A stretch of 64,000 nucleotides of DNA from Spiroplasma endosymbiont of Polydrusus cervinus (GCF_964019755.1 NZ_OZ026469.1:1054001-1118000), one strand, 5' to 3'; shown: positions 9,371 through 23,331, counted from the stretch's first letter. A program made the numbers and translations. Notes: generated by a model not told the origin, from the letters alone.

Positions 9371-10471
9371 ATGGCATTAAAAATGGGAATAGTTGGTTTA
9401 CCAAATGTTGGTAAATCAACTTTATTTAACGCAATTACAAATTCACAAGTTGAAGTTGCCAATTATCCGTTTGCAACAATTAATCCTAATGTTGGAACAG
9501 TGGAAGTACCTGACGAACGAATGGATACTTTAATTACTTTATGTGAACCGCACAAAACAATTCATAGTACTTTTGAATTTTACGATATTGCCGGCTTAAT
9601 TGCTGGTGCTAGCAAGGGTGAAGGCCTAGGGAATGCTTTTTTACAAAATATTCGGGAAACAGATGCCATTTGTATGGTTATTTGTTGTTTTGATAATAAA
9701 GATATTACCCATGTTGAAGGAACAATTGATCCAATTCGCGATATTGAAATCATTAATTTAGAATTAATTATTTCTGATCAAGAACAGATTAAAAAACGAA
9801 TTGATAATGTTATCAAGAAAGCCCAAATTTTCAAACAAAAAGAAGGTGTTTTTGAATACGAATTATTGATAAAGTTAGCAGCAGCCTTAGCTGAAAATAA
9901 ATTATTAAAAGATGTAACATTATCGGATGATGAACTAAAAGCAGTCAAGAATTTTAATTTATTAACAATTAAGCCATTTATTTATGTTGCGAATGTTGCT
10001 GAAGCTGATCTTAATCAACTCGATAATTTGTATGTTAAAATAGTGAAAGAATATGCTAGTCAACAACAAATTGAGGTTGTTGTTATTTGCGCTAAAATTG
10101 AAGAGGAGTTATCAGCCTTAGAACCAGCCGATCGTGAGTTACTAATGACTGATTATGGCATTAAAGAAGGTGGCTTAAGTCAGCTAATCAAAAAATCGTA
10201 TGCTTTATTAGGATTACAAACATTTTTTACAGCTGGTAAGCAAGAAGTACGGGCATGAACTTTTAAAAAAGGCGCAACCGCGCCAATGTGTGCCGGGATT
10301 ATTCACTCGGATTTTGAACGGGGGTTTATTCGTGCAGAAGTTTATTCATATGCTGATTTAGTGAAATGCGGCAGTGAAAAAGCAGTCAAAGAAAATGGCC
10401 ACTTACGAAGGGAAGGAAAAACCTATGTCATGCAAGATGGCGATGTTTGTTTTTTTAAATTTAATGTTTAG
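9371..10471 (+). CDS. ychF: YchF/OLA1-type P-loop ATPase
   Basis: YchF is a ribosome-associated nucleotide hydrolase of the OBG family that prefers ATP. The P-loop [15 protein letters not shown] is at residues 9-23, switch I is [12 protein letters not shown] and G3 is [14 protein letters not shown]. The C-terminal TGS domain ends in the family tail [14 protein letters not shown] at 10256 is Trp in [11 protein letters not shown]. The 366-residue length is typical. RBS aaggaa precedes the ATG. Confidence 0.94.
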
Positions 10472-10480
10472 GGAAAAATA

Positions 10481-12413
<1,933 letters not shown>

Positions 12414-12420
12414 TATAACA

Positions 12421-13650
12421 ATGAAACTACCACTAACAATTCGTGATAGTGTTCATGGCGATATTGAAATAAATGAAGAAATTACGGTGAAATTAATTAA
12501 TACTCCCGAATTTCAGCGATTACGACGCGTTAGCCAATTGGCCGGAGGCCAATTGGTTTTTCCAAGTGCTTCTCATACGCGTTTTTCACATTGTATTGGT
12601 GTTTATCATCTTGTTAGTCAAATGTTAGAAACGACAAGTTTTCAAGAAATGTATAGTAAGCATGAACAATTGTTAGTTAAATTGGCGGGCTTATTGCATG
12701 ATATTGGCCATGGTCCTTTTTCTCACACCTTTGAAATAATTAATAAAGTAACAAAACAACATATTATTCATGAAAATTATTCATCCTTATTAATTAAAAG
12801 TCCAATAACCAAGCTTAATCAAATTTTAGCGGCTGAATTTAGTCCAGAGGAAATTGATGAATTATGTATGATTATTGAAGGAAAACATCCTAATGGTGTT
12901 TTATCATCCTTAGTTTCTTCCCAATTAGATGCTGATCGGATGGATTACTTATTACGAGATGGGCAAACAAGTGGTGTTGACTATAGTCATGTTGATACAC
13001 AATGAATTATTCGTCACTTGTTTATTAAGGATAAGAAAATTGTTTTTCCATTAAAAGTCCAATATGCCATTGAATCATTTTTAATTGGTCGTTATCACAT
13101 GTATAAACAAATTTATTTACATCCATTAGGAATTGGGTTTGATCTAACTTTTGAAATGATGTTTAAACGGTTATATGATTTGTATCACAGTAAACATCAG
13201 TTTAAGAACAAAGCAATTATTACTTTGTTAACACCGCTTTTGCAAGGTAAGATGATGAGCCCTGAGCAATATTGTTTGTTAGATGATTATACTTTATTTA
13301 CTTATTTAAAAATGTTAGAGAGTGAAAATGATTCGATTTTAGTTACTTTAATTAAAATGTTAACCAACCGGACATTTTTCCGAAAAATAAACCCTGAGAA
13401 AAGAAATTTAGAAGAAATTAAAAATAATTTGATAAAAAAATATAAAAACCATTATAATTACTTTATGGTTGAATATAACCTAAAACCAGTTAAATTATAT
13501 GATAGTGATACAAAACCAATTTATATTGATACACTAGGAGGAATCAAATGCATTATGGATGTTTCGGAAGTATTAGCATTTAAAAATAATAGCAATAAAG
13601 CAGCAACAACAATTTGATTTTCAATTGGGGAAAAATATGAAAATGATTAA
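12421..13650 (+). CDS. HD-domain phosphohydrolase (SAMHD1/YdhJ-like)
   Basis: This 409-residue protein begins with the family start IRDSVHGDIEI and FQRLRRVSQLAG. The metal site shows in HTRFSHCIGVYHL and in the HD pair H93-D94 of LLHDIGHGPFSH. A later SSQLDADRMDYLLRDG completes the HD core. The family includes dNTP triphosphohydrolases; substrate here is not provable. It starts 7 bp after gltX with little RBS, so translational coupling is likely. TGA codons give Trp near residues 195, 399 and the C-terminus. Confidence 0.88.
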
Positions 13651-13668
13651 TAGGAAAGGTTTAAATTA

Positions 13669-14199
13669 ATGAACGATAGTGTAGAGTTATTAGAATTAGT
13701 GTATTCATATTTAAAGAAGAAAAAAAGAAGTGATACTTTTGAAAATATCTGAAATGATATTGCATCAAAAAGTGATGTAACAGTGCATGGGGCAAGTAAG
13801 GAAGATGTTATTGCCGAATTATATACTGATTTAGTTTTAGATAATCGATTTGTTTTAACAAGTGAAGGTATGTGAGGATTGCGTGAGTTTTTAAAATACG
13901 ATGAAATCAAAAAGCAATATGATTATACTGATCAATTTGAAACAACAGAAGAATTTGAAGATATTGATTTAAATGAAGAAGATAAAGAGGAAGAATCATT
14001 AATTGATGCTCTTTATTTTGATGATACAGTAGACGAAAAAGATGAAGAGGAAGATGATTTTGTTGAAATAGAAGTTGAAGACGATTTAATTGCCAATGAT
14101 TATTCGATCAACGACGATGAAACAGCAGCAGTTAAATTGGGTATTACAGAAGAAATTGACTGAAAATATCTTGAAGAAGAAATGGAAGAAAATAATTAA
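13669..14199 (+). CDS. rpoE: RNA polymerase delta subunit (RpoE)
   Basis: The 176-residue protein has an N-terminal globular HARE-HTH domain (VELLELVYSYLKKKKRSDTF to GMWGLREFLKYD). A long acidic C-terminal tail rich in Asp and Glu runs from about residue 85 to 175. This is the architecture of the Firmicute/Mollicute delta subunit, which displaces RNA from polymerase and speeds recycling. The ATG at 13669 follows aggaaagg. It lies directly upstream of pyrG, the same neighbour as in Bacillus. Confidence 0.85.
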
Positions 14200-14202
14200 T
14201 AC

Positions 14203-14263
14203 CAAAGATTAAAGAGTGTTAGAACTGACAATCATGTTAATTTCTAAACTCTTTTTAATTTGG
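14203..14263. terminator. Long imperfect hairpin between rpoE and pyrG
   Basis: The arms ccaaagattaaagagtgttag and ctaaactctttttaatttgg pair over about 20 bp. It could terminate rpoE transcripts or act in the pyrG leader. The right arm contains the T-run. In Bacillus this same interval holds the pyrG attenuator, but no equivalent mechanism is demonstrated here. Confidence 0.45.
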
Positions 14264-14284
14264 GGATGAAAGGATGATAAAACA

Positions 14285-15880
14285 ATGGCAAAATATATTT
14301 TTGTAACTGGCGGAGTTGTAAGTAGCTTAGGGAAAGGCATTACAGCGTCTTCAATCGGTGTTTTATTAAAAGCAAGTGGTCTAAATGTTTTTATGCAAAA
14401 ATTTGACCCATATTTAAATATTGACCCTGGGACAATGAGTCCTTATCAACACGGAGAAATTTTTGTAACAGCGGATGGGGCTGAAACAGATTTAGATTTA
14501 GGGCATTATGAGCGTTTTATTGATGAAAATTTAACAAAAGAATCAAATATTACCTCGGGACGAATTTATAAAAATGTGATTGAAAAAGAACGTCGTGGTG
14601 AATATGATGGGGTAACCGTACAAGTAGTGCCTCATGTTACGAATGAAATTAAAAATAAAGTTTATCATGCAGCAGCAACATCAAAAGCGGATATTGTTAT
14701 TACGGAGATTGGTGGTACTGTTGGTGATATTGAATTATTACCTTTTATTGAAGCAATTCGACAAGTTCAAATGGAACAAGGACGCGAAAATGTTATTTAT
14801 ATGCATGTTTCATTGGTTCCTTATATTGCGGCATCAAAAGAATCAAAAACAAAACCAACCCAACATTCCGTACGGGAATTATTGTCATTGGGAATTCAAC
14901 CCGATATTGTTGTGGCCCGGGCAGAACAAGTTCTTGATGAAAATGTAATTGAAAAGATTGCTTTATTTTGCAATATTGAAAAAAGTAATGTTTTAGTTGC
15001 AAATGATGTTTCTAGTATTTATGAAGTGCCATTAAAGATGTATGAACAAAATGCCCAAACAGTAATTTGCAAATTATTAAATTTAAAAATTACCAAAACG
15101 GATATGACTGCCTGAAACCGGTTTGTTGAAAAAATTAACCAGTCAAAACAGACGATTGAAATTAAAATAGTTGGGAAATATATTGAACTTCCCGATGCTT
15201 ATTTGTCAGTTAGTGAGTCATTACGAATTGCTGGTTATGAAAATAAAGTTCAAATTAAAATTGACTGAATTAAAGCAGAGAAAGTAAATAAAAATAATTA
15301 TCAACAATTATTACAAAATGCGCAAGGGATTTTAGTTCCGGGTGGTTTTGGTGAGCGTGGCTTTGAAGGTAAAATCTTAGCTTGTCAATTTGCCCGCAAA
15401 AATAACATTCCATTCTTTGGGATTTGTTTTGGGATGCAAGCAGCTGTTGTTGAATTTGCACGGAATGTATGTCACATTACAGATGCTAATTCTTCGGAAT
15501 TAACAGAAACAAAAAATGTTATTATTGATATTATTCGGGGAAAAGATAAAAACGATGAATTAGGGGGCACATTACGCCTTGGGAATTATAAGACAACATT
15601 AATGGCAAATACTTTAGCGCAGCAATTGTATCGGAAAAATAATGTGTTAGAACGCCATCGTCATCGTTATGAATTTAATAATGATTATCGTGCGCAATTA
15701 GAAGCAGCAGGCTTAGTATTTAGTGGTTTTTACAAGGAGAAAAACTTAGTGGAAGTAATTGAACTTCCCGACCATCCGTTTTATTTGGCGGCACAATATC
15801 ATCCCGAATTTACTTCCCGTCCGAATAAACCAAATCCATTATTTAATGGTTTTGTGCAAGCAGTAATTAAAAATAAATAA
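14285..15880 (+). CDS. pyrG: CTP synthase
   Basis: PyrG aminates UTP to CTP with ATP and glutamine. The synthase half starts [16 protein letters not shown], with the P-loop and the [15 protein letters not shown] segment. The glutamine amidotransferase half has the nucleophile C381 in GICFGMQA and the His-Glu of HPEF near residue 513. At 531 residues it is full length. TGA codons give Trp at 15113 (MTAWNRF) and 15266. The upstream gaaagg sits 7-8 nt before the ATG. Confidence 0.96.
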
Positions 15881-15948
15881 AATAAAAAATTTGAAAAATT
15901 AGGTTGATTTATATTAAGATTAAACCGTAGAAAGATTGGAGATAAGTT

Positions 15949-17250
15949 ATGAGTGGGATAAATTATTTAACACTAGCAGTTGTTGGTAGTCAATGAGGAG
16001 ATGAAGGGAAAGGAAAAGTTACGGATTATTTTGCGCAACAAGCTGATGTGATTGTTCGTTGAGCTGGCGGTGACAATGCTGGTCATACAATTGTTATTAC
16101 GGGTGTAAAATATAAGTTAAGTATTGTGCCATCAGGTATTTTTAATAGGAAATCAATTAATGTTATTGGAAATGGCTGTGTTGTTAACTTACGAAAATTA
16201 GTTAGTGAAATTAATTATTTGCAAGAACATGGTTTTGATTGTAAAAACTTACGAATTAGTGATCGGACCCATTTAATTTTTCCATATCATATGAAAATTG
16301 ATGAGTTGCAAGAAGAATATCGGCAAAAAGATTCAATTGGGACAACTAAAAAAGGGATTGGGCCATGTTATCAAGATAAAGCCGAACGAATTGGGATTAG
16401 ATTAGGAGAATTGTTTGATGAGGAAGGCTTTTTACGTAAATTAGAAAATAATTTAAAATTTAAAAATGAAGTTTTAACAAAAGTTTTTAATAGTGAAGGT
16501 TTCGATCCAAAAGTAATTTGAAAAGAATATTTAGCCTTATTTCAACAAATTAAAACTTTAGTAACCGATACTTCAATTTTAGTTGATAAGGCAATTAATG
16601 CGCATCAAAAAGTGTTATTTGAAGGAGCCCAAGGGGTAATGCTTGATTTAGACCATGGAACTTATCCTTTTGTTACTTCATCAAATCCAACTGCGGCTTC
16701 AATTCCTGTTGGAGTTGGGATTGCCCCCCGTTATATTAATAATGTGTTAGGAATTGTTAAAGCATATAATACCCGAGTTGGAACAGGACCCTTTTCATCG
16801 GAAATTTTTGGGGAAGTTGAAACATATATTCGTGAAACCGGGCATGAATATGGAACTATCTCGGGACGAGCTCGTCGAATTGGTTGGTTTGACGGGATTT
16901 TAATGAAACATTCATTACGCATTAGTGGTTATACTAGCATAGCAATTATGTTGTTAGATGTTTTAAGTACAATTAAAGAATTAAAAATTTGTGTTGGTTA
17001 TGAATATCACGGTGAAAAAATTGATTATGTTCCAAGTACGATTAAAGAATATGAAATGTGTAAACCAATTTTAATTACGATGCCTGGCTGAGAAGAAGAT
17101 ATTAGTAATATTACCACCTTTGAACAGTTGCCCCCTAATGCGCAACACTATTTAATGAAACTAGAAGAAATTATTGGGGTTCCAATTAGCTTATTTTCTG
17201 TTGGCCCTAATCGTGAACAAACTATTTTAATGAATAAGGAGATTTTCTAA
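15949..17250 (+). CDS. purA: Adenylosuccinate synthetase
   Basis: PurA joins IMP and aspartate using GTP, the first committed step to AMP. The N-terminal nucleotide loop reads SQWGDEGKGKVTDYF (Trp from TGA), followed by GGDNAGHTIV. The GPCYQDKAER and EGAQGVMLDLDHGTYPFVT blocks are diagnostic. The length is 433 residues. The ATG at 15949 is preceded by ttggagata. Its TAA overlaps the purB ATG by one base, so purA and purB are translationally coupled. Confidence 0.96.
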
Positions 17251-18542
17251 TGATTGAGCGTTATTTTGTTCCAGAGATTGGTGCAATTTGAAATGATGAG
17301 AATAAATATCAGATTTGAGCGAAAGTAGAATTATTAGTTTGTGAAGGATGAGGGCAGGTAGGCTTAATTCCAAGCACTGATATTACTAAAATTAAAGCTA
17401 ATTTAACAATAAATTTACCCCGGATGGCTGAATTAGAAGCAGAAACAAAACATGATGTTGTTGCTTTTACCCGAATGTTATCCGAAACGTTAGGACCAGA
17501 AAAAAAATGAATTCATTATGGTTTAACATCAACTGATATTGTTGATACTAGTCAAAATTATTTAATGAAAGAATCAAATCAAATTGTTGAAAAATATTTA
17601 TTAGAATTAAAAGCGGCTTTAAAAGAAAAAGCTTTGGCTTATAAAAATCAATTAATTATGGGGCGTACACACGGAATGTTTGCTGAACCAACGTCATTAG
17701 GATTGAAATTTTTACTTTGGTATGCGGAATTAGAACGAAATCTGACGCGGTTTCAAGCAGCTGCCGCGGGGATTTCTGTTGCGAAAATATCAGGGTCTGT
17801 TGGTAATTTTTCCCATGTTGAAGTGGGAGTAGAAGCATATGTTGCAAAACAATTAGGTTTAAAGATTGATTCAATTACAACGCAAGTAACATCACGAGAT
17901 TATCATGTCGCATTATTTACTAGTTTTGGACAAATTTCAAGTTTACTAGAGAAAATGGCGCTTGAGTTTCGGCATTTCCAGCGCTCAGAAGTTAGCGAAA
18001 TTGCCGAAGGATTTAGCAAAAAACAAAAAGGGTCATCATCAATGCCTCATAAAAAGAATCCGATTAGTGCTGAAAACATTGCTGGATTAGGTCGTTTGAT
18101 TCGTAGTAATATGAATGTTACTTTTGAGAATAATTTATTATGACATGAGCGTGATATTTCCCATAGTAGTAATGAACGAATTATTATTCCTGATACATAT
18201 CACTTGGTGGTTTATCTCTTGAAACGGATGATTGGAGTTATTAATGATTTAGTTGTTATTCCTGATAAAATTATTGAACATTTACAACAAGTTAATAAAA
18301 TTTATTTTAGTCAGGTTGTTTTAACAAATATTTTACAAACAACAAATTCTTCTCGCGAAGAAGTCTATGATTTTATTCAAAAATGTACTTTAATTACGCA
18401 ACAACAACAAACTGATTTTAAAGATGTTTTAATTGAAAATAATGTGGAAAAATATTTACCCTTGCCAAAATTAGAGCAATTATTTAATAACAATTATTTT
18501 TTACGGAATGTTGAAAAAATTTATCAACGAGTGTTAAAGTAA
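17250..18542 (+). CDS. purB: Adenylosuccinate lyase
   Basis: PurB removes fumarate from adenylosuccinate (and from SAICAR in de novo synthesis). The fumarase-superfamily signature is [11 protein letters not shown] near residue 262. [14 protein letters not shown] and [12 protein letters not shown] supply the other active-site blocks. Length is 430 residues. It starts inside the purA stop (TAATG). Paired with purA it converts IMP to AMP, consistent with salvage-based purine supply in mollicutes. Confidence 0.95.
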
Positions 18543-18555
18543 AAGGAGCGAAAGT

Positions 18556-19125
18556 ATGAAGTTAATTGTGGGTTTGGGTAATCCAGGTAAGGAATATACT
18601 TATACAAGACATAATATTGGTTTTTTGGCAGTTGATAAATTGGTGCATAAATTTAATTTAACAAAACCGAAAAATTCTTTTAATGTTTTTTTATGAGAGA
18701 CAACAATTAAGAATGAAAAAGTCTTTTTTTGTCAACCACAAACATTTATGAATTTAAGTGGGGTGGCGGTTAGTCAAATTAAACAATTTTATAAATTATC
18801 TTATGAGGATATTATTGTGATTTATGATGATAAGGATCTTCCTTTTAATGCTATTAAGTTAAAAAAGAATGGTTCAAGTGCCGGACATAATGGAATTAAA
18901 GATTTAATTCAAAAATTAGGTAGTGATAATTTTTACCGGATTCGCTTAGGAATTGGGAAAGATGCCCAAATTCCAACCCGGAACTGGGTTTTAGGGAAGT
19001 TTCCTCCTGCCCAATTAACGGTTCTTGAACATGATTTGTTAGAAAGGGTTTATCAAATTCTCGTCCAGTACTTAGTTAAAGACAATAGTTTTGATAAACT
19101 AAAGAGTCTTTATAATGGTAAATAA
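18556..19125 (+). CDS. pth: Peptidyl-tRNA hydrolase
   Basis: Pth frees tRNA from stalled peptidyl-tRNA. The N-terminus [13 protein letters not shown] is diagnostic and the catalytic His is H19 in [29 protein letters not shown] and [12 protein letters not shown] supply the other conserved residues. It has 189 residues. The ATG follows aaggagcg. The gene overlaps the next one (rsmI) by 11 bp. Confidence 0.95.
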
Positions 19126-19999
19126 AATTAAACAATATAGCTTTAAAAATAATAATCCAAAACTGTACTTAATTGCAACGCCAATTGGTAATTTACAAGA
19201 AATGACCCCGCGGGCAATTGCCGTTATTAAAAATGATGTTCAAAAAATTTATTGTGAAGATACCCGTAATACCCTTAAACTATTGAATTATTTTGATTGT
19301 AAAAAGAAATTAGTTTCTTTAAATAAAGAAACTGAAATGCATCGTTTAACCGAAATGTTAGATGATTTAGCTCAAAATTTATCAATTGCAATTATTAGTG
19401 ATGCGGGTTATCCGTTGATTAGTGATCCGGGATACTATGCTGTTCAACATATTTTAACGCATTATCCCTATGATGTCGTGCCGGTTAGTGGAGCGAACGC
19501 GGCGCTAAATGCCATTGTTAGTTCAGGTCTTAATCCCCAACATTTTTTGTTCTTTGGTTTTTTAAATAAAGCAAAAACAAAAAAAGTTCAGGAGTTAGAA
19601 GAATTAATGTTATTCCCATATCCAGTTATTTTTTATGAAGCACCACGCCGATTATTAGTAACGCTAACTCTTATGAAAATTGTTTTTGGCGATCGCCAAA
19701 TTACGGTCGGGAAAGAAATTACCAAAATTCATGAACAATGATATCGTGGTCTTTTAAGCGAGGTTCTTGTTTTTTTACAACAAGAAGAAAATGTTGCTTT
19801 TGGAGAATATGTGATTGTTGTTGATGGTTTTATTGCCCCCGTACAAGTAGCAGTTGCAGATGATATTTTAATTGCTGAAATTGAACAATTAATTACCAAA
19901 CAAAATTATCGGGTTAAACAAGCAATTGATTTGGTTGCCAATAAATATAAAATTAGTAAAAATATTTTATATAATAAGTATCATCAACAGAAGGAGTAA
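19115..19999 (+). CDS. rsmI: RsmI 16S rRNA 2'-O-ribose methyltransferase (C1402)
   Basis: RsmI methylates the ribose of C1402 in 16S rRNA. Visible blocks are LYLIATPIGNLQEMTPRA near residue 17, YCEDTRNTLKLL, IISDAGYPLISDPG and VVPVSGANAALNA, all typical of the tetrapyrrole-methylase fold. A TGA at 19739 is Trp. The C-terminal helical region ends in LYNKYHQQKE. At 294 residues the length is normal. It ends the long plus-strand housekeeping run. Confidence 0.94.
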
Positions 20000-20000
20000 G

Positions 20001-20117
20001 ATGGCACCAACAGAATGCATTAAACATTTAATTTTTTGTAGCATTCTCTTTAGTTTTGAAATAATTATATTGCTGTTAACTTATTTTTATAGTTTATTTT
20101 ATTATTGTATACTGTAA
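20001..20117 (+). pseudogene. Truncated start of a membrane-protein gene
   Basis: An ATG right after gaaggagtaag opens a 38-residue frame: MAPTECIKHLIFCSILFSF then a very hydrophobic segment. It ends in C-I-L-stop contributed by the palindromic repeat end at 20106. The strong RBS and tight spacing to rsmI suggest a real downstream gene whose body was removed when viral/IS DNA arrived. Confidence 0.5.
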
Positions 20118-20122
20118 AACTA
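20106..20122 (+). repeat. Solo palindromic-repeat end at the island border
   Basis: The sequence tgtatactgtaaaactaa matches the repeat end. It abuts the right end of the minus-strand IS3-type remnant and marks the left border of the 20.1-33.4 kb mobile island. Confidence 0.55.
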
Positions 20123-20123
20123 A

Positions 20124-20504
20124 TGGATTGGAAACCCTTTTTAGGACACTTTTTATATGGACTGTTGTTTTCTAAATTCAACAGGTGTTAAATAATTTAA
20201 ACTACCGTGAATTCGAATATTGTTATATCAATCCACAAAGTCAAATAATTTGTATTTTAATTAGGTTAAATTTATAAATTTTTGCCCCTTGATAAATTCT
20301 GTTTTAAAACTTTTGTAAGTTGTTTCAGCCACAGCATTGTCATAAGGACAACCTTTATTGCTTAATGATCGTTTGATGTTAAAAGTACTTAAAATATTAT
20401 CAATGATTTTATTTTTAAATTCATTACCCCAGTCAGTATGAAATAACGTAATTTGCCTTAATGGTCTTGTAATTGAATAAAAGGCTTTTTGCATTAGTTA
20501 GCTG
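20124..20504 (-). pseudogene. IS3-family (second type) transposase OrfB, C-terminal part
   Basis: The minus strand encodes an IS3 OrfB end: FYSITRPLRQITLFHTDWGN (second Asp of the triad), GCPYDNAVAETTYKSFK (the Glu), then FVDWYNNIRIHGSLNYLTP. A CAA-to-TAA type stop interrupts it near 20263. The end ttaggacactttttatatgg resembles the reverse of the end near 33350. The matching N-terminal part lies at 32717-33308, so this gene was split by the intervening 12 kb. Confidence 0.8.
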
Positions 20505-20656
20505 TAGACTGCACCCAAAAAAGTAAGTAAAGAAAAAAAGTCTTTGCTAAACTTTAGACTGCACCCAAAAAAGTAAGTAAAGAAAAAAAGTCTTTGCTAA
20601 ACTTTAGACTGCACCCAAAAAAGTAAGTAAAGAAAAAAAGTCTTTGCTAAACTTTA
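20505..20656 (+). repeat. Three tandem 50-bp copies of the IS3 left end
   Basis: The unit begins gactgcacccaaaaaagtaa and ends gctaaacttta. Copies start at 20507, 20557 and 20607 with identical spacing and sequence; the third belongs to IS copy C. It looks like repeated insertion of the element into or beside its own end followed by deletions. Confidence 0.9.
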
Positions 20657-21833
20657 GAGGAGGTGCATTTTTATATGGCAAGAAAAGGACAAAAATTTAA
20701 TAAATATACAGCATATTTTCGAAAAATGATAGTACAAGAGGTTAAAAATAATAGTATAAGTTTTATTGCAAAAAAATATCAAATTAATAAAAAAACTGTT
20801 GCTTCATGGTATGAAAATTTTAAGAAAGGAATTTTAAACACCAATAAAGGTCCAAAAGAATCATTTGAAAAAAGAGATTTAAACTATTACAAAGTTAGGT
20901 ATAAATTACTAAAAAAGTTTCATGACTTTTACAATTAAATAAAAGAAAAATTGTATCTTTTATCAAAGAAAACATTAATAAATATCCACTAAATTTATTA
21001 CTTGATATAACAGATTTAAAGCGTAGTTATTGAGATAAATATAAAAATTATTCAAGTAATGGTAAGGATAGCGAATCATTAAAAAATATTGTAAAAGTCT
21101 ATGAAGAAAATTTAAAACAATTTGGTTATCGTCGAATTACCAAATATTTAAAAGAAGATTATGGCATTGTTTATAATGCTAAGAAAGTATTGCGAATTAT
21201 GAAAGAAAATAATATTCAAGCTGAATATGTAAAGCGTATGCGTAGAAAAATATTAATAAAACAAAATAGAAATAAAAATATAATTAAATATCCTGATTTA
21301 GTAAATCGTAATTTTAATGATATTAAAGAAAGATTTTCAATTTTATTTACTGATGTAACTTATTTAATTTGAAATGGTAAAAAACATTATCAATCAACAA
21401 TGCTTGATGGATATACTAAAGAAATTATTGATGTAAAATGATCAAAATTTAATAATAACAAACTTGTAATTGATAATTTAAATGATGCAATTAATAAAAT
21501 TAAAAAAATAAAAAAAGATTTAAATAAAATAATAATTCATTCAGATCACGGATATCAATATACATCTAAAGATTACAATAGTAAATGTTTAGATAACAAA
21601 ATTATAATTTCAATGGGTAAAAATTATCATTGTGCAGACAACATTATTATTGAGAGTTTTCATTCATTACTTAAAAAAGGAACAATCCATAATAAAAATT
21701 ATAAATCTCATAATGAATATATTAATGATGTTAAAAAATGAAATAAATGATATTCAAACCAAAAAGAAAAATATATAATAAATGAAAGTTTGTAAACCTT
21801 TTTATTAATACTTACTAAACAGGGTGCAGTCTA
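20607..21833 (+). mobile_element. IS3-family element, copy C (best preserved)
   Basis: Both ends are present (gactgcaccc on the left, gggtgcagtcta on the right) and the transposase frames look unbroken. The left end is preceded by two extra end copies. The right end cuts into the 5' part of a plectroviral DUF3688-like gene. No matching 3-bp duplication is seen, which points to later rearrangement. Confidence 0.88.
20675..21795 (+). CDS. IS3-family transposase OrfA/OrfB, copy C
   Basis: OrfA runs from the ATG at 20675 (after ggaggtg) to 20938, with seven A in the INKKTVASW run so the frame is open. The slippery heptamer A_AAA_AAG lies at 20911-20917. A -1 shift there joins OrfB, which is open to TAA at 21793-21795, giving a fused product of about 373 residues. 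All three DDE residues are present (FTDVTYL, HSDHGYQY, IIIESFHS). This is the copy most likely to be active. Confidence 0.85.
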
Positions 21834-22845
21834 TAATTATCAGGGTAATACTCCTAATACTGGTAAAGAAGTTTTTGAACAGATGAAAGGTCAAATTGAT
21901 ATTAATAAATTTTTAAAAGTCTTTTTTGCATATGCTTTGGTACCTGTGTTTCAAAATCGTAGTAATTTTATTGAAAGTGGTTATATTGATAATTTACAAT
22001 ATGATACTGTTTTAATTAATTTTTTTGGTTTAAAATTAGTTAATTTTAGAGATGTTTTAATTGATGAAAATAATATTAATAAAAATCGATTTGAAAAATT
22101 ATTAAATAGTATGTTTACAGTTTCACAAAACTTTTATAAAGATTATTTACGAACAATTTTTGATTTAGAAAATAATACTTATACACAAGGATATAATAAA
22201 AAATATGGTTTATTAGCAAATAATGGTTTTAAAATTTATCCTCGTTACTTTTATTTTTCTGATAAATATAAATCATTAGATTTTAAGATGTATTCTGCTT
22301 ATAAAAATCGATTTTATAACACTAATTATGGAGATGTATTTAATTATGATTTTTCTGTTGCAAATGATTATAATATTAATCAAAATGATGGTTATGTTTT
22401 TGAAGGAATTTTAAAAAACAAGTATGGTTTAAAATATAAGAAAATGGAAGAACAAAAAATCGGTTATAATGTTTTTGAATTACAAGCACAAAAAGATAAT
22501 AATATGTATCGTTATTATGATTTTAATTTTGGTATTTATAACTGACAAGAAATTAATAACGGTGGATTATTTCCTGATAGTCAATGATGACAAGCACAAT
22601 ATGAAAGTTGTAGTTGATATAATTTAGCGTGTCATATCAGAAATGCGGCAATTTGAATAGTTAATAATATCCCTGGTATTAAACAAGTAAACGAACTAGC
22701 GAGTGGTGTTGGTAAGATTTTTCAAACAATTTATAGTTTTTTTAGTCAAACATTTGAAGTATGAAAATTTAGTCCTGCATTGTATAGTACAATAACTAAT
22801 TTATTTTTATTAATTATATTTATGAAATTTGTGCGATTAATTTAA
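21832..22845 (+). pseudogene. Plectrovirus DUF3688-like protein, 5' truncated
   Basis: A 337-codon frame enters directly from the IS end (NYQGNTPNTGKEVFEQMKG) and runs to TAA. It is rich in Tyr, Phe and Asn. Seven or more TGA Trp codons cluster at 22540-22680 (NWQEINNGGLFPDSQWWQ). A hydrophobic segment (LYSTITNLFLLIIFMKFV) closes the protein. This is the look of the large SpV1 structural/DUF3688 proteins. The first part is missing, cut by IS copy C. Confidence 0.7.
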
Positions 22846-22872
22846 AAAGGAACTTAAAAATAGTTCCTTTTT
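22844..22872. terminator. Bidirectional hairpin terminator
   Basis: The arms aaaaaggaact and agttccttttt flank a 7-nt loop, with A/T runs on both sides. It lies between two convergent genes and can serve both. Confidence 0.8.
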
Positions 22873-23311
22873 AACCTTTTCAATCTGTAATTTCACCAAT
22901 GGTTTTATTAATTGCTGGTATTTGTGGTTCACCATTACCATCTCAACGATAAAGACCTTTTAATTTACTTGCTTCAGCATAAACTTTTATATCACTAGGA
23001 ATAAAAGGAATACCATCTATTTCTTTAGCAAAATCTGTATCATGTTTAAATTTTAATATTTTTCATTGTTTACCATTGAAAGGTTGAAAAACAAAAAAAT
23101 AAAATTTATTATCTATATTAAAAACAAATGAATTATAATCATTAACTAATTTTCAATTATTATTTTCTGGTGGTTGTTGTGGATTATATGATGGTTCTGG
23201 TTTATTGCCCTCCCCGTTTTCACTATTATTTGGTTTTTCACAACTAATTAATGATGTTGTGCTTGTTCCAGTTAAAATGATTGTTCCTAAAAGACTTAAT
23301 ATTTTTTTCAT
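22871..23311 (-). CDS. Small lipoprotein next to the RIP toxin
   Basis: The 146-residue protein has a lipoprotein signal peptide: MKKILSLLGTIIL then the lipobox LISC with Cys near residue 24. A Pro/Asn-rich linker follows, then a compact domain with aromatic residues and two TGA Trp codons. Function is unknown. It starts 20 bp after the RIP gene stop on the same strand, so the two are probably one transcript. Near-identical N-terminal fragments occur at 3165-3318 and 37372-37431 inside SpV1 debris, which suggests the gene travels with the virus. The start follows only a weak RBS. Confidence 0.75.
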
Positions 23312-23331
23312 ATTTTTAATTCTATAAAATA

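Noticed and set aside
14634..14948. Second plus-strand frame inside pyrG
   Set aside because: It lies fully within the strongly conserved CTP synthase and has no translation signals.
20505..20656. Three regularly spaced 50-bp repeats that look like a short CRISPR array
   Set aside because: The units are directly adjacent with no spacers, and each equals the left end of the IS3 element. No cas genes are present in the window.
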